64,000 nt of DNA from Sphingomonas_B tabacisoli (GTDB lineage: Bacteria > Pseudomonadota > Alphaproteobacteria > Sphingomonadales > Sphingomonadaceae). Position 1 is the stretch's first letter. Every line of letters begins with the position of its first letter. A program made the position numbers and the translations under genes. Positions 18,525-27,744 of this stretch are shown here, one piece after another. The stretch is taken from contig NZ_JBHUDY010000001.1 in NCBI RefSeq assembly GCF_042678385.1, forward strand, positions 1,860,001 to 1,924,000. Reading direction: 5' to 3'. Under the pieces are notes generated by a model. It ran no database searches. It was not told where the DNA came from and worked only from the letters and a program-made list of their open reading frames with translations.

Positions 18525-21500
18525 ATGCCTGACCTCAAGAAGATCCTTGCCGCGACATCGCCGCTCACCCTCGCCTCGGTCCCGGCCGGCTTCCTGCCGT
18601 GGCTGATGGCGGACCTGGCGCGGGCGTCCTCCAAGCGCGCGGTGTTCGTCGCATCCGACGAAGCGGCGATGCGCGCGATGGTCGACGCCGCCGGCTATTT
18701 TGCGCCCGAGCTGGAAGTGCTGACTTTCCCGGCCTGGGACGTGCTGCCCTACGACCGGGCCTCGCCGTCGCTGCGCATCCAGGCGGAACGGATCGCGGCC
18801 CTGCACCGGCTCCAGCAAAAGCCGGGCGCTGCGCAATTGCTTGTCACCACCGCCAATGCCGCGACCCAGCGCACGCTGACGCCGTTCCGCATCCGCCAGC
18901 TCGTTGCGAAGCTCGCCCCCGGCGAACGCATTGATCGCGACCAACTTGCCGCCAAGCTGCAGGCGAACGGCTATCAGCGCGTCGACACTGTCGCCGAAGC
19001 CGGCGAGTTTGCGATTCGCGGCGGCCTGATCGACCTGTTCCCGACCGGCGAGGAATTCGCGCTCCGCCTCGATTTCTTCGGCGACGAGATCGAGAGCGTC
19101 CGTCAGTTCGATCCCGCCGACCAGCGCACGATCGGACGCATCGACGGCTTCACGCTGATGCCGGCGTCCGAAGCCCTGCTCGATGAGGACAGCATCAAGC
19201 GATTCCGCAGCCGCTACCGCGAGACATTCGGCGCCACCGCCACTGGCGACCCGCTCTACGAGGCGGTCTCCGACGGCCGCCGCCTTGCCGGCATGGAGCA
19301 CTGGCTGCCGCTCTTGGAAGACAAGCTCTCCACCTTGTTCGACCATCTCGGCGACGACGCCGTGGTGGTCCGCGACTTCGGCTCCAGCGCCGCCGCCGAC
19401 CAGCGCTTCGAGGCGATCGACGATTATTTCGCCAACCGGCAGAAAGCGATGGTCGCGCAGCCCGGCAGCTACCGGCCGATCGAACCCGCCCTGCTCTATC
19501 TGAGCGCCGACCAGTGGCGCGAGGCGATCGACGCTGAGCCGGTCCACCTCGTCACGCCGTTCGCCGCGCCGGAAAGCGAGAAGAGCCTCGATTTCGCCGT
19601 CGAAGCCGCGCGCGATTTCGCGCCGGAGCGGGCGCAGAACGCGAACGTCTACGAAGCCGTCGTCAAGCATGCGGCCAAGCTGAAAAAGGGCGGCCATAAG
19701 GTCATCCTGGCCAGCTATTCGAACGGCGCGCGGGAACGGCTCGGCAATCTGCTCGCCGATCATGGACTGAAGCACGCCAAACATGCCGCGGACTGGCAGG
19801 ATGCGTTGGGCGCGGCGGACAAGGCGCCGGCCGCGCTGATCGTCCTCCCGCTCGACCACGGCTTCACCACGCCCGACGTCGCGGTGCTGACCGAGCAGGA
19901 CATGCTCGGCGACCGGCTCGTCCGCCGCCGCAAGCGCCGCAAGCAGGCTGACGCGTTCCTGAACGAGCTGGCGACGCTCAGCCCGGGCGATCTCGTCGTG
20001 CACGTCGATCATGGCATCGGCCGCTACGAGGGGCTGACCCAGGTCCCCGTCGCCAAGACCCCGCACGATTGCGTCGCCGTCTCCTATGCGGGCGGCGACA
20101 AGCTCTACGTGCCGGTCGAAAATCTCGAAGTCCTCTCCCGCTACGGCAGCGAAAGCGAAGGCGTCGGGCTCGACAAGCTCGGGGGCGAGGCCTGGCAGCG
20201 GCGCAAGGCGGCGATGAAGGAGCGCATCCGCGAGATTGCGCACGAGCTGATCAAGACCGCCGCCGAACGCGCGCTGCGCCCGGCCGAAGTGATCGAAGTG
20301 GACAGCGGCAGCTACCCTGCCTTCGTCGACCGCTTCCCCTATGAGGAAACCGACGATCAGGACCGGGCGATCGACGACGTGCTCGGCGACCTCTCCGAAG
20401 GCAAGCCAATGGACCGGCTCGTCTGCGGCGATGTCGGCTTCGGCAAGACCGAAGTCGCGCTGCGCGCAGCCTTCGTCGCGGCGATGGCCGGCATGCAGGT
20501 AGCGGTCGTGTGCCCGACCACGCTCCTCGCCCGCCAGCACTACAACACCTTCACCGAGCGGTTTCAGGGCTTCCCGCTCAATATCGGCCGCCTCTCCCGC
20601 CTCGTTCCGCCTAAGGAAGCAAAGGACACGAAGCAGGGACTCGCCGAGGGCAAGATCGACATCGTCATCGGCACCCACGCGATTCTGGCGAAAGGCATCG
20701 AGTTCAAACGGCTGGGCCTGGTGATCGTGGACGAGGAGCAGCGCTTCGGCGTCACCCACAAGGAGCGGCTGAAGGCGCTGAAGACCGATGTGCACCAGCT
20801 CACGCTGACCGCGACGCCGATTCCGCGCACCTTGCAAATGGCGATGTCGGGCCTGCGCGAGCTGTCCGTCATCCAGACCCCGCCGGTCGACCGGCTGGCC
20901 GTGCGCACCTACGTCATGCCCTGGGACCCGGTGGTGCTGCGCGAGGCGCTGCTGCGCGAGCATTATCGCGGCGGCCAGAGCTATTTCGTCACGCCCCGAA
21001 TCGCCGACCTTCCGGAGATCGAAGAGTTCCTGCGCGAGGAAGTGCCCGAAATCCGCTACGTCGTCGCGCACGGCCAGATGGCGCCGACCGAGGTCGAGGA
21101 GCGCATGTCGGCCTTCTACGACAAGCGCTACGATGTGCTGCTCTCGACCACGATCGTCGAGAGCGGCCTCGACATCCCCAGCGCCAACACGCTGATCGTG
21201 CATCGCGGCGACCGGTTCGGCCTCGCCCAACTCTATCAGCTCCGTGGCCGGGTCGGGCGCGGCAAGATCAGGGCCTATGCCTATCTGACGACACCCGCAG
21301 ACACGTCGATCACCGACACGGCGGAAAAACGGCTCAAGATCCTGTCCGATCTCGACAGCCTGGGCGCGGGCTTCCAGCTCGCCAGCCACGACCTCGACAT
21401 TCGCGGCGCCGGCAACCTGCTCGGCGACGAGCAATCGGGCCATATCAAAGAAGTCGGCTTCGAACTCTACCAATCGATGCTGGAAGAGGCGATCACCGAG

Positions 21501-21989
21501 GCGAAGATGGGCGGGCGGCGCGACGAGCTGGCGCGCGACGAATTCTCGCCGACCATCACCGTCGACGTGCCGGTGATGATCCCGGAGGATTATGTCCCGG
21601 ATCTCGACCTGCGCATGGGCCTGTATCGCCGCATCAACGAACTCGATTCGCCCGAGCAGATCGAAGGCTTTGCCGCCGAGCTGATCGACCGGTTCGGCAA
21701 GCTGCCCGCACCGACGGAGAATTTGATCCGGTTGATCGAGGTGAAGCTCAATGCCCGCAAGGCATGCGTGGCGAAGATCGAGACCGGCCCGCGCGGCGCG
21801 GTCGTCACATTCCACAATGACACACCGCCCGACGTGCCGGCGCTGCTCGGCTATGTGCAGAAGATCGGCGAAAGCGCGAAGCTGCGGCCGGATTCGAAGC
21901 TGGTCATTGCGCGCGACTGGGCGAACCCCAAGCAACGGCTCAACGGCGCGCTGCAGCTCTCAAGGGGGTTGGCGAAGCTCGCAGCTTAG
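18525..21989 (+). CDS. mfd: Transcription-repair coupling factor
   Basis: A 1154-residue protein that displaces RNA polymerase stalled at DNA lesions and recruits UvrA. The N-terminal third is UvrB-like (LTFPAWDVLPYDRASPS). The RNA-polymerase-interacting domain reads LSPGDLVVHVDHGIGRYEGL (about 490). The translocase has Walker A CGDVGFGKTEVALRAAF, the DEEQ box VIVDEEQRFGV, TLTATPIPRTLQMAM, TTIVESGLDIPSANT and QLRGRVGRGKIRAYAYL. A C-terminal TRCF domain follows. Length and order are typical. Its stop overlaps the convergent AlkB-like gene by 4 bases. Confidence 0.97.
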   Translation: MPDLKKILAATSPLTLASVPAGFLPWLMADLARASSKRAVFVASDEAAMRAMVDAAGYFAPELEVLTFPAWDVLPYDRASPSLRIQAERIAALHRLQQKPGAAQLLVTTANAATQRTLTPFRIRQLVAKLAPGERIDRDQLAAKLQANGYQRVDTVAEAGEFAIRGGLIDLFPTGEEFALRLDFFGDEIESVRQFDPADQRTIGRIDGFTLMPASEALLDEDSIKRFRSRYRETFGATATGDPLYEAVSDGRRLAGMEHWLPLLEDKLSTLFDHLGDDAVVVRDFGSSAAADQRFEAIDDYFANRQKAMVAQPGSYRPIEPALLYLSADQWREAIDAEPVHLVTPFAAPESEKSLDFAVEAARDFAPERAQNANVYEAVVKHAAKLKKGGHKVILASYSNGARERLGNLLADHGLKHAKHAADWQDALGAADKAPAALIVLPLDHGFTTPDVAVLTEQDMLGDRLVRRRKRRKQADAFLNELATLSPGDLVVHVDHGIGRYEGLTQVPVAKTPHDCVAVSYAGGDKLYVPVENLEVLSRYGSESEGVGLDKLGGEAWQRRKAAMKERIREIAHELIKTAAERALRPAEVIEVDSGSYPAFVDRFPYEETDDQDRAIDDVLGDLSEGKPMDRLVCGDVGFGKTEVALRAAFVAAMAGMQVAVVCPTTLLARQHYNTFTERFQGFPLNIGRLSRLVPPKEAKDTKQGLAEGKIDIVIGTHAILAKGIEFKRLGLVIVDEEQRFGVTHKERLKALKTDVHQLTLTATPIPRTLQMAMSGLRELSVIQTPPVDRLAVRTYVMPWDPVVLREALLREHYRGGQSYFVTPRIADLPEIEEFLREEVPEIRYVVAHGQMAPTEVEERMSAFYDKRYDVLLSTTIVESGLDIPSANTLIVHRGDRFGLAQLYQLRGRVGRGKIRAYAYLTTPADTSITDTAEKRLKILSDLDSLGAGFQLASHDLDIRGAGNLLGDEQSGHIKEVGFELYQSMLEEAITEAKMGGRRDELARDEFSPTITVDVPVMIPEDYVPDLDLRMGLYRRINELDSPEQIEGFAAELIDRFGKLPAPTENLIRLIEVKLNARKACVAKIETGPRGAVVTFHNDTPPDVPALLGYVQKIGESAKLRPDSKLVIARDWANPKQRLNGALQLSRGLAKLAA

Positions 21990-22546
21990 GATGCGAGGCT
22001 GCGGAACGTGATCGACCAGCGGGTTTCGGCCATCGGCACGATGCTGTGCTCCCAGCCGTGGCGCGCCTCGCCCGCCAGATGATAGGCCGAGCGGGGCGCG
22101 AGGGGCACCGAGACGCGGTCGAAGCCGCCGGCATGGCGGCGGCGCAGGCGAAGGTCGCAGGCTGCGCCGAGCGAAACGCCGACGACATGCTCGAAGGCCG
22201 GCCGGTCCTTGTGCCAGCCGATGCCCGCGCCCGGATCGTAGCGGATCAGCAGCGCCTGCACGAAGGCGTCCGCCGGCAAGCCCGCGAACGCCGCCGCCCG
22301 ATCGCGCACCGGCAGCAGCCAGTCGGGAAAGGGTTCGGCAGGGTGCAGGCGCGCGCGGTCGAAATCATAGGCCCAGCCGAACGAGTGGGTCAGCCGCTTG
22401 CCGAGCCAGCCCTGGAAGCGGAAGGGCGCAAGACCCTCCGCGTCGATGCGCGCAATGAGGTTCGCTTCCTCGGCCGCGGAAACAAAGTTTGCCTGCTGTC
22501 GAAACCCGGCAGGAACGGCGTCGGCAAAGAGATCGGCTTGCATCAT
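21986..22546 (-). CDS. AlkB-like 2-oxoglutarate/Fe(II) dioxygenase
   Basis: A 186-residue cytosolic dioxygenase of the AlkB family. The iron-binding HxD lies in GAGIGWHKDRPAF, the distal histidine in RHGWEHSI, and the 2-oxoglutarate arginines in RWSITFRSL. NFVSAAEEANLIARID matches the family N-terminus. Bacterial relatives reverse alkylation damage in nucleic acids by oxidative demethylation, which suits the mfd/recG neighbourhood. Whether the substrate is DNA, RNA or something else cannot be decided. Confidence 0.88.
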   Translation of the reverse strand: MMQADLFADAVPAGFRQQANFVSAAEEANLIARIDAEGLAPFRFQGWLGKRLTHSFGWAYDFDRARLHPAEPFPDWLLPVRDRAAAFAGLPADAFVQALLIRYDPGAGIGWHKDRPAFEHVVGVSLGAACDLRLRRRHAGGFDRVSVPLAPRSAYHLAGEARHGWEHSIVPMAETRWSITFRSLAS

Positions 22547-22710
22547 CCGTCCCGATATGGGGCGTCGCCCGCCAAAATGGAGAGCGTGTCACGATCCGGA
22601 AACATCCCTGACACGCAACCGAAACGCCTCCGTCATGAATCACCCCTAGCCCGGTTGACGAGTCGTTAACCCGATCGGGCGGGTCGGCTTTCAACAAGGG
22701 GTGAAACGAA

Positions 22711-24156
22711 ATGCGTCGTGCAATCTATGCCGCGGTCGCGGCGACCGCGCTGTTGGGAACGGCCGCGCAGGCAAATGTGATTCTGCTCGCCAAAGGCAGC
22801 ATCGACGGCAGCAGTGCCGGCATCGGCAAGGACCTGTCCGGCCTGACCGGCACGCTGGAGAACGGCGTCGCCGCGAACATCCTGGGCGGCATGGGCTCGG
22901 CACTCGCCTATGCGGGCGGCACGACCTTCCTCGCCACGCCCGACCGCGGACCGAACGCGGTCAGCTACAATAGCGCGGTCGACGACACGACATCGTACAT
23001 CAGCCGCTTCCAGACGCTCGACCTGCAGCTGGTGCAGAACGCGGCCGGTTCTCCGCTCCCCTTCTCGCTCTCGACGCTGCTTTACAAGACGACCTTGCTG
23101 TCCAGCCCGACCGCGCTGACCTACGGCACCGGCGCTGGGCTGGGGCTCGGTTCGGGCGCCCCCGCCAACAACACCGCGAACACCTATTACTTCACTGGCC
23201 GTTCCGACAATTTCGGCGACGGCAACTCGGGCAATCCCGACAACGCCCGCTTCGATCCGGAAGGCATCCGCGTTTCCAACGATGGCAACAGCGTGTTCGT
23301 GTCCGACGAATACGGCCCCTATGTCCGCCAGTTCGACCGCCGCACGGGTCAGCTCATCAAGACCTTCACGCTGCCGGCGAACCTGGACGTCGCCAACCTG
23401 TCGCCCAAGGGCGACACGGAAATCAGCGGCAACACCTCGGGCCGCGTCGCGAACAAGGGCATGGAAGGCCTGGCGATCACGCCCGACGGCAAGACGCTGG
23501 TCGGCATCATGCAGGCGCCGCTGATCCAGGACGCGGCCGACCCCGCCACTGGCAAGCTGCTGCGCATCGTCACCGTCGACATCGCGACCGGCGCGACGCA
23601 CGAATATGGCTACAACCTCACCACCGGATCGGGTGTGAGCGAGATCGTCGCGCTGAACGACCATACGTTCCTGGTCGACGAACGCGACGGCAAGGGCCTG
23701 GGCGACGGATCGACCGCCAAGGTGAAGCAGATCTTCAAAATAGACATCGCCGGCGCGGCCGACATCACCAACCTTACCGGCGCCGCCGCGGCAGCCGCCG
23801 CCGTCGCCAAGCCGGCGTCACCGTTCCTGGATGTGGTCGCGACGCTCGGCGCGGCCGGCGTGACCGGCGCCAACGTGCCTGTCAAGATCGAAGGCATGGC
23901 GGTCGGCCAGGACGTGACGCTGAACGGCACCCTCTATCACACGTTGTTCATCGCCAACGACAACGACTTCGTCCCGGGCGTTGCCGGCACCAACCAGTTC
24001 TTCGTCTATGGCTTCACCGATGCCGATGTGCCCGGCTTCGCCGCCCAGCAAGTCGCCGCCATTCCGGAACCGAAGATCTGGGCAATGCTGATCGCCGGCT
24101 TCGGCCTGATCGGCGCCGCCCTGCGCCGCCGGGCCCGCACGATCCTCCCGGCCTGA
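22711..24156 (+). CDS. Esterase-like/phytase-fold secreted protein with PEPxxWA-CTERM anchor
   Basis: A 481-residue exported protein. A signal peptide (MRRAIYAAVAATALLGTAAQA) is followed by a beta-propeller-like "esterase-like activity of phytase" domain (FLATPDRGPNAVSYN, FDPEGIRVSNDGNSVFVSDE, NKGMEGLAITPDGKTLVGIM, TFLVDERDGKG). The C-terminus is a classic sorting signal: IPEPKIWAMLIAGFGLIGAA, then RRRAR. In sphingomonads such tails are processed by an exosortase. GGGGTGAAACGAA precedes the ATG. A strong hairpin terminator follows. The substrate is unknown. Confidence 0.87.
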   Translation: MRRAIYAAVAATALLGTAAQANVILLAKGSIDGSSAGIGKDLSGLTGTLENGVAANILGGMGSALAYAGGTTFLATPDRGPNAVSYNSAVDDTTSYISRFQTLDLQLVQNAAGSPLPFSLSTLLYKTTLLSSPTALTYGTGAGLGLGSGAPANNTANTYYFTGRSDNFGDGNSGNPDNARFDPEGIRVSNDGNSVFVSDEYGPYVRQFDRRTGQLIKTFTLPANLDVANLSPKGDTEISGNTSGRVANKGMEGLAITPDGKTLVGIMQAPLIQDAADPATGKLLRIVTVDIATGATHEYGYNLTTGSGVSEIVALNDHTFLVDERDGKGLGDGSTAKVKQIFKIDIAGAADITNLTGAAAAAAAVAKPASPFLDVVATLGAAGVTGANVPVKIEGMAVGQDVTLNGTLYHTLFIANDNDFVPGVAGTNQFFVYGFTDADVPGFAAQQVAAIPEPKIWAMLIAGFGLIGAALRRRARTILPA

Positions 24157-24176
24157 GAAAATCCAGAGCCTCCCCC

Positions 24177-24211
24177 GCCCTTCGCCGGCCCCTCCCGGCG
24201 AAGGGCTTTTT
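24177..24211 (+). terminator. Rho-independent terminator after the PEP-CTERM phytase-like gene
   Basis: A 12-base perfect stem (24177-24188 with 24195-24206, GCCCTTCGCCGG pairing with CCGGCGAAGGGC), a 6-base loop, and then five T residues (24207-24211). It lies 20 bases after the stop codon. Confidence 0.9.
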
Positions 24212-24304
24212 GCCTAAGACCGCGAATGCTTAGCTGCGCCGGATCAGAAGCGTCTCACCGCATGTGAATGTGGGAATGTCTGCAATGGGTGGCATGCGGC
24301 CACG

Positions 24305-24450
24305 TGCCCCTCTCCCCTTGCGGGAGAGGGCGACTCGCGCCTTGGCGCGAGCGGGGTGAGGGGGAAGCTCGGCAGCTGAGGAGTTTCCCCCTCACCCTCC
24401 CACTCGCTTCGCGAGCGGGCCCCTCCCTCTCCCGCAAGGGGAGAGGGCGC
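24305..24450. repeat. Large compound inverted repeat in the 24.2-24.65 kb gene-free gap
   Basis: Outer arms (24305-24330 and 24425-24450) are mutually inverted copies of a sequence built around CCCCTTGCGGGAGAGGG. Inner GC-rich palindromes (GACTCGCGCC...GCGAG and CACTCGCTTCGCGAGCG) lie between. This is a dispersed intergenic repeat type common in alphaproteobacterial genomes. The rest of the 440-base gap (24212-24654) shows no gene. Confidence 0.75.
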
Positions 24451-24654
24451 ACGTCCGCGATGGGTCGAAGCGGACATTCCGCTGTCCTACACCGCTGAGC
24501 TTTTGATACGCCCGAAGTCGGCCGCATTCGCCGGCTTGTTTGAACCGTCGAGATGCCGAGCAAGTCAGCCTGTAAATCCAACCGTCGAAGGTGACGAATA
24601 CAGCCCGGTGCCGTGCACCTTTGTCACCTTTGCGGCAGGCAATCGGCCTCGCGC

Positions 24655-26673
24655 TCATTTGGACGCTACCAGCGCGACGAGCTCCGCCACACCCACCGGC
24701 TCGGAGCACAGGAAGCCCTGGTATAGCGTGCAGCCTTCCGCCGCGAGCAGGGCGAGCTGCTCTTCGGTCTCCACGCCTTCCGCGATCACGCCGAGGCCCA
24801 GCGCGCGGGCCATGTCGATGACGCCGCGCACCACCACCCGGTCGCGGGGGCTGCCGGCAATGTCCTGGCTCAGCCGCCGATCGAGCTTCAGATAGTCGAG
24901 CGGCAACGCCTTCAGATAGGCCAGGCTGGAATAGCCGGTGCCGAAATCGTCGACTGCGACCCGGCAGCCGGCCCGGCGCAGCTCGGCAAGGGCGGCGGCG
25001 GCGACGCCCAGATCCTCGATCAGCCCCTCCTCCGTCACTTCCGCGGTCACGCGCTCGCGCGCGAAGCCGCTGCTGTCGATGCGGGCGAGCATAGCGTCGA
25101 CGAAGCCGCGCTGCGCCAGATCGGCCGCGGTCACGTTCACCGATAGCCGGAGGTCGGCGAGCTCTGCCGGCCACGCCGCCGCCGCTTCCAGGGCACAGCG
25201 CTGCACCAGATCGGAAAGCGGCCCGGACAGGTCGGCGCGTTCGGCGGCGCCGAACAGCGCCTGGGCGCCGAGTTCGCCAAGCTGCGGGTGATTCCAGCGC
25301 GCCAGCGCCTCGACACCGACGATGCGCCCCTCTGCGATCCGAACCTGCGGCTGGAACAGCACGTCGATCTCGCCATTGTCCATAGCCCGCTGGATCTCGG
25401 CGGCGAGCTGTTGCGAGCGCTCTGCCGCCCGCGAAGCCCCCGTTTCGAGCAGGCGGATTGCGCTTCCCGGCGTCTCACGCGCTTCTGCAAGCGCGGCGCT
25501 GGCCCGGCGCAGCAGCGCGCCCGCGTCCTCATCGCCGGCGACCACGCCGCCGACGTCGGCGCCCAGCTTCGCGCCGTCCGCCAGCGCCACGCGCCGTTCG
25601 ACGGCGGCGACGATCCGCTCGGCGGCTTGGCTCACCTGCCCGGCATCCGTCTTCGGCAGCCCGACCAGGAATTCCGTGCCGGCTAGCCGCGCGACCCAGG
25701 CCTTGGAATCTCGTTCGCGTGCCGCTGCTTCGATCCGTCGCCCCGCCGCCTGGATCAGCGCGTCGCCGCCGGCGCGTCCGTACATGCTGTTGGCTATCGG
25801 CAAGCGGCTGAGGCCGACGAGCAGCACGCCCAGGGGAGCGTGCGTCGCGAGCTGCGATGAAAGCCAGCGCCGCGCCGCGGCGCCGTCGGGCAGACCCGTC
25901 AGCGGATCGCGATGAAGCGGCAGCGGCGCCTCGCGATCGAGGGGCTCGATCATGCCGCTCGCTTCGCCGCCCGTCATCATCAGGTGATGCGCCACGCGGG
26001 TTCCATCGGGCAGCAGATGCGAGAAAGCGGTCGAGCCATAGCCAGCCTTGAGCCGTCCGCGCGCGGCGCGGGCCGCGCGGCGGTCGGGACGCCCGAGCAG
26101 CCGGTATCCGCGCGCCGGGGTCAGCGGCCTCTCGCTGAGACCGAACCGTGCACGCAAGGACGGGCTGAGGGTCAGGCCGCCGGCGTCGAAACTCCAGCTC
26201 ATCGCCTCAGCCTGGCGCAAGGCCGGCCGGCTGATCGCCCCGCCGCCGAGCCGCTGCGTGTGCCGGGCGGCAAAGCGCAGCGCCTGGAGCAATTCGGACT
26301 CTCCGAACGGGCTGGCCAGGTAGTGCGTGGCGCCGGCAGCATAGACCTCGCCCAGCCGTGGCACGTCGTTGCGGGAAAGTAGCGCGACCAGCGCCGCTGC
26401 GTTCGCCTCGGCCGCGTCGGCGAGCGCGCGGATCGCGCCGATCGCTTCGTCGAACGCGCCGCGCCCGTCGACGATCAGCAGCCCGGCTCCGCTCGCTATG
26501 AAGCGGCGCTCGACGTCCCCTGCCCGCCGCGCCGCGATCGCGCGCCAGCCGCCGCGGCCCGCCGCTTCCAGCAATTCGTCGCGGTGCCGGAACGACAGGA
26601 TGAACAGCGACGCCGCTTCGGCGGGAAGGCCGGCACTCTGCTCGTCGAAGGCACGTTCCCCCATCCAGCCCAT
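24655..26673 (-). CDS. EAL-domain c-di-GMP phosphodiesterase with degenerate GGDEF
   Basis: About 672 residues. An N-terminal receiver-like region (LLIVDGRGAFDEAIGAIRAL, VYAAGATHYLASPFGESELL) is followed by a short PAS-like stretch. The GGDEF domain has a signature reading AGTEF in RLAGTEFLVGLP, so cyclase activity is unlikely. The EAL domain is intact: VEALARWNHP, SVNVTAADLA, EVTEEGLI, VDDFGTGYSSLAYLKALPLD, KLDRRLSQDI and AEGVETEEQ. It should hydrolyse c-di-GMP in the cytosol. The start at 26673 is a choice among several Met codons; a longer version would overlap the divergent moaA start. Confidence 0.86.
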   Translation of the reverse strand: MGWMGERAFDEQSAGLPAEAASLFILSFRHRDELLEAAGRGGWRAIAARRAGDVERRFIASGAGLLIVDGRGAFDEAIGAIRALADAAEANAAALVALLSRNDVPRLGEVYAAGATHYLASPFGESELLQALRFAARHTQRLGGGAISRPALRQAEAMSWSFDAGGLTLSPSLRARFGLSERPLTPARGYRLLGRPDRRAARAARGRLKAGYGSTAFSHLLPDGTRVAHHLMMTGGEASGMIEPLDREAPLPLHRDPLTGLPDGAAARRWLSSQLATHAPLGVLLVGLSRLPIANSMYGRAGGDALIQAAGRRIEAAARERDSKAWVARLAGTEFLVGLPKTDAGQVSQAAERIVAAVERRVALADGAKLGADVGGVVAGDEDAGALLRRASAALAEARETPGSAIRLLETGASRAAERSQQLAAEIQRAMDNGEIDVLFQPQVRIAEGRIVGVEALARWNHPQLGELGAQALFGAAERADLSGPLSDLVQRCALEAAAAWPAELADLRLSVNVTAADLAQRGFVDAMLARIDSSGFARERVTAEVTEEGLIEDLGVAAAALAELRRAGCRVAVDDFGTGYSSLAYLKALPLDYLKLDRRLSQDIAGSPRDRVVVRGVIDMARALGLGVIAEGVETEEQLALLAAEGCTLYQGFLCSEPVGVAELVALVASK

Positions 26674-26733
26674 TCTAGCGCCATTGCCGCTTTCGCCAAT
26701 GGCTTGCGGCGCGGAACCACGGTAAATAAGCAT

Positions 26734-27744
26734 ATGGCTATGCGCGCCGCCGACCATGCACCCCCGCCCAGGCTAGTCGACAGCTTCGGCCGGCGCGTGA
26801 CCTATCTGCGCGTATCGGTGACGGATCGCTGCGATTTCCGCTGCCGATACTGCATGGCGGAAGCGATGAGCTTTCTGCCGCGCCGCGAGCTGCTGACCCT
26901 CGAAGAGCTGGCGCTGATCGTCGACGCATTCGTCGATCGCGGCGTCACCAAGGTGCGGCTGACCGGGGGCGAGCCTCTGGTGCGGCGCGGCCTGCCGGAG
27001 CTGGCTCACCGCATCGGGCGGCGGATCGGCGATGGCCTGAACGAACTGACCCTCACCACCAATGGCGCGCGGCTCACCGAGGCCGCGGAGGAGCTGGCCG
27101 CGGCCGGCATCCGGCGGATCAACGTCAGCCTCGACACGCTCGACCGCGCCCGCTTCGCCCATATCGCGCGCCGGGATGCGTTCGACGACGTGATGGCCGG
27201 CATCGCCGCCGCCAAGGCTGTCGGCCTCGCGATCAAGATCAACATGGTCGCGCTCAAGGGGCTGAACGACGACGAGTTCGTAGGAATGGCGGAGTGGTGC
27301 GGCGGACAGGGCTTCGATCTGTCGATCATCGAGACCATGCCGCTGGGCGTGATCGAGGACGACCGGACCGATCGCTTCCTGCCCCTCACTTTCGTGCGCG
27401 AGCAGCTGGCGAGGCGCTTCACGCTGACGCCGTCCGACCGGAGAACCGGCGGCCCGTCGCGCTATGTCTTTGCCAAGGAGTTGGGCACCCATATCGGCTT
27501 CATCTCGCCGCTCACCCATAATTTCTGCGAAACCTGCAACCGAGTGCGGCTGACGGCGGAAGGCAGACTGTATCTGTGCCTCGGCCAATCGGCATCGGTC
27601 GACCTGAAAGCGGCGCTGCGTGGCGGAGGGGTCGGCGCGCTTGATGCAGCGCTCGATGAAGCGATGCGGATCAAACCCAAGGCGCACGACTTCCACATCG
27701 GCACGCCGGCCGTTTCCCGTCACATGAGCGTCACCGGCGGATGA
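26734..27744 (+). CDS. moaA: GTP 3',8-cyclase MoaA (radical SAM)
   Basis: First enzyme of molybdenum cofactor synthesis, making 3',8-cyclo-7,8-dihydro-GTP for MoaC. The 336 residues carry the radical-SAM cluster motif TDRCDFRCRYCMAE, the SAM-binding VRLTGGEPLVRRG, the C-terminal GTP-site cluster FCETCNRVRLTAEGRLYLCLG, and the functional C-terminal Gly-Gly. ATG at 26734 (another at 26740) gives the normal N-terminus; the longer frame is antisense to the divergent EAL gene. The stop overlaps the nadK start (ATGA). Confidence 0.96.
   Translation: MAMRAADHAPPPRLVDSFGRRVTYLRVSVTDRCDFRCRYCMAEAMSFLPRRELLTLEELALIVDAFVDRGVTKVRLTGGEPLVRRGLPELAHRIGRRIGDGLNELTLTTNGARLTEAAEELAAAGIRRINVSLDTLDRARFAHIARRDAFDDVMAGIAAAKAVGLAIKINMVALKGLNDDEFVGMAEWCGGQGFDLSIIETMPLGVIEDDRTDRFLPLTFVREQLARRFTLTPSDRRTGGPSRYVFAKELGTHIGFISPLTHNFCETCNRVRLTAEGRLYLCLGQSASVDLKAALRGGGVGALDAALDEAMRIKPKAHDFHIGTPAVSRHMSVTGG

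Noticed and set aside
18498..21935. 1145-codon minus-strand frame opposite mfd
   Set aside because: Antisense shadow; mfd shows all family motifs and this frame none.
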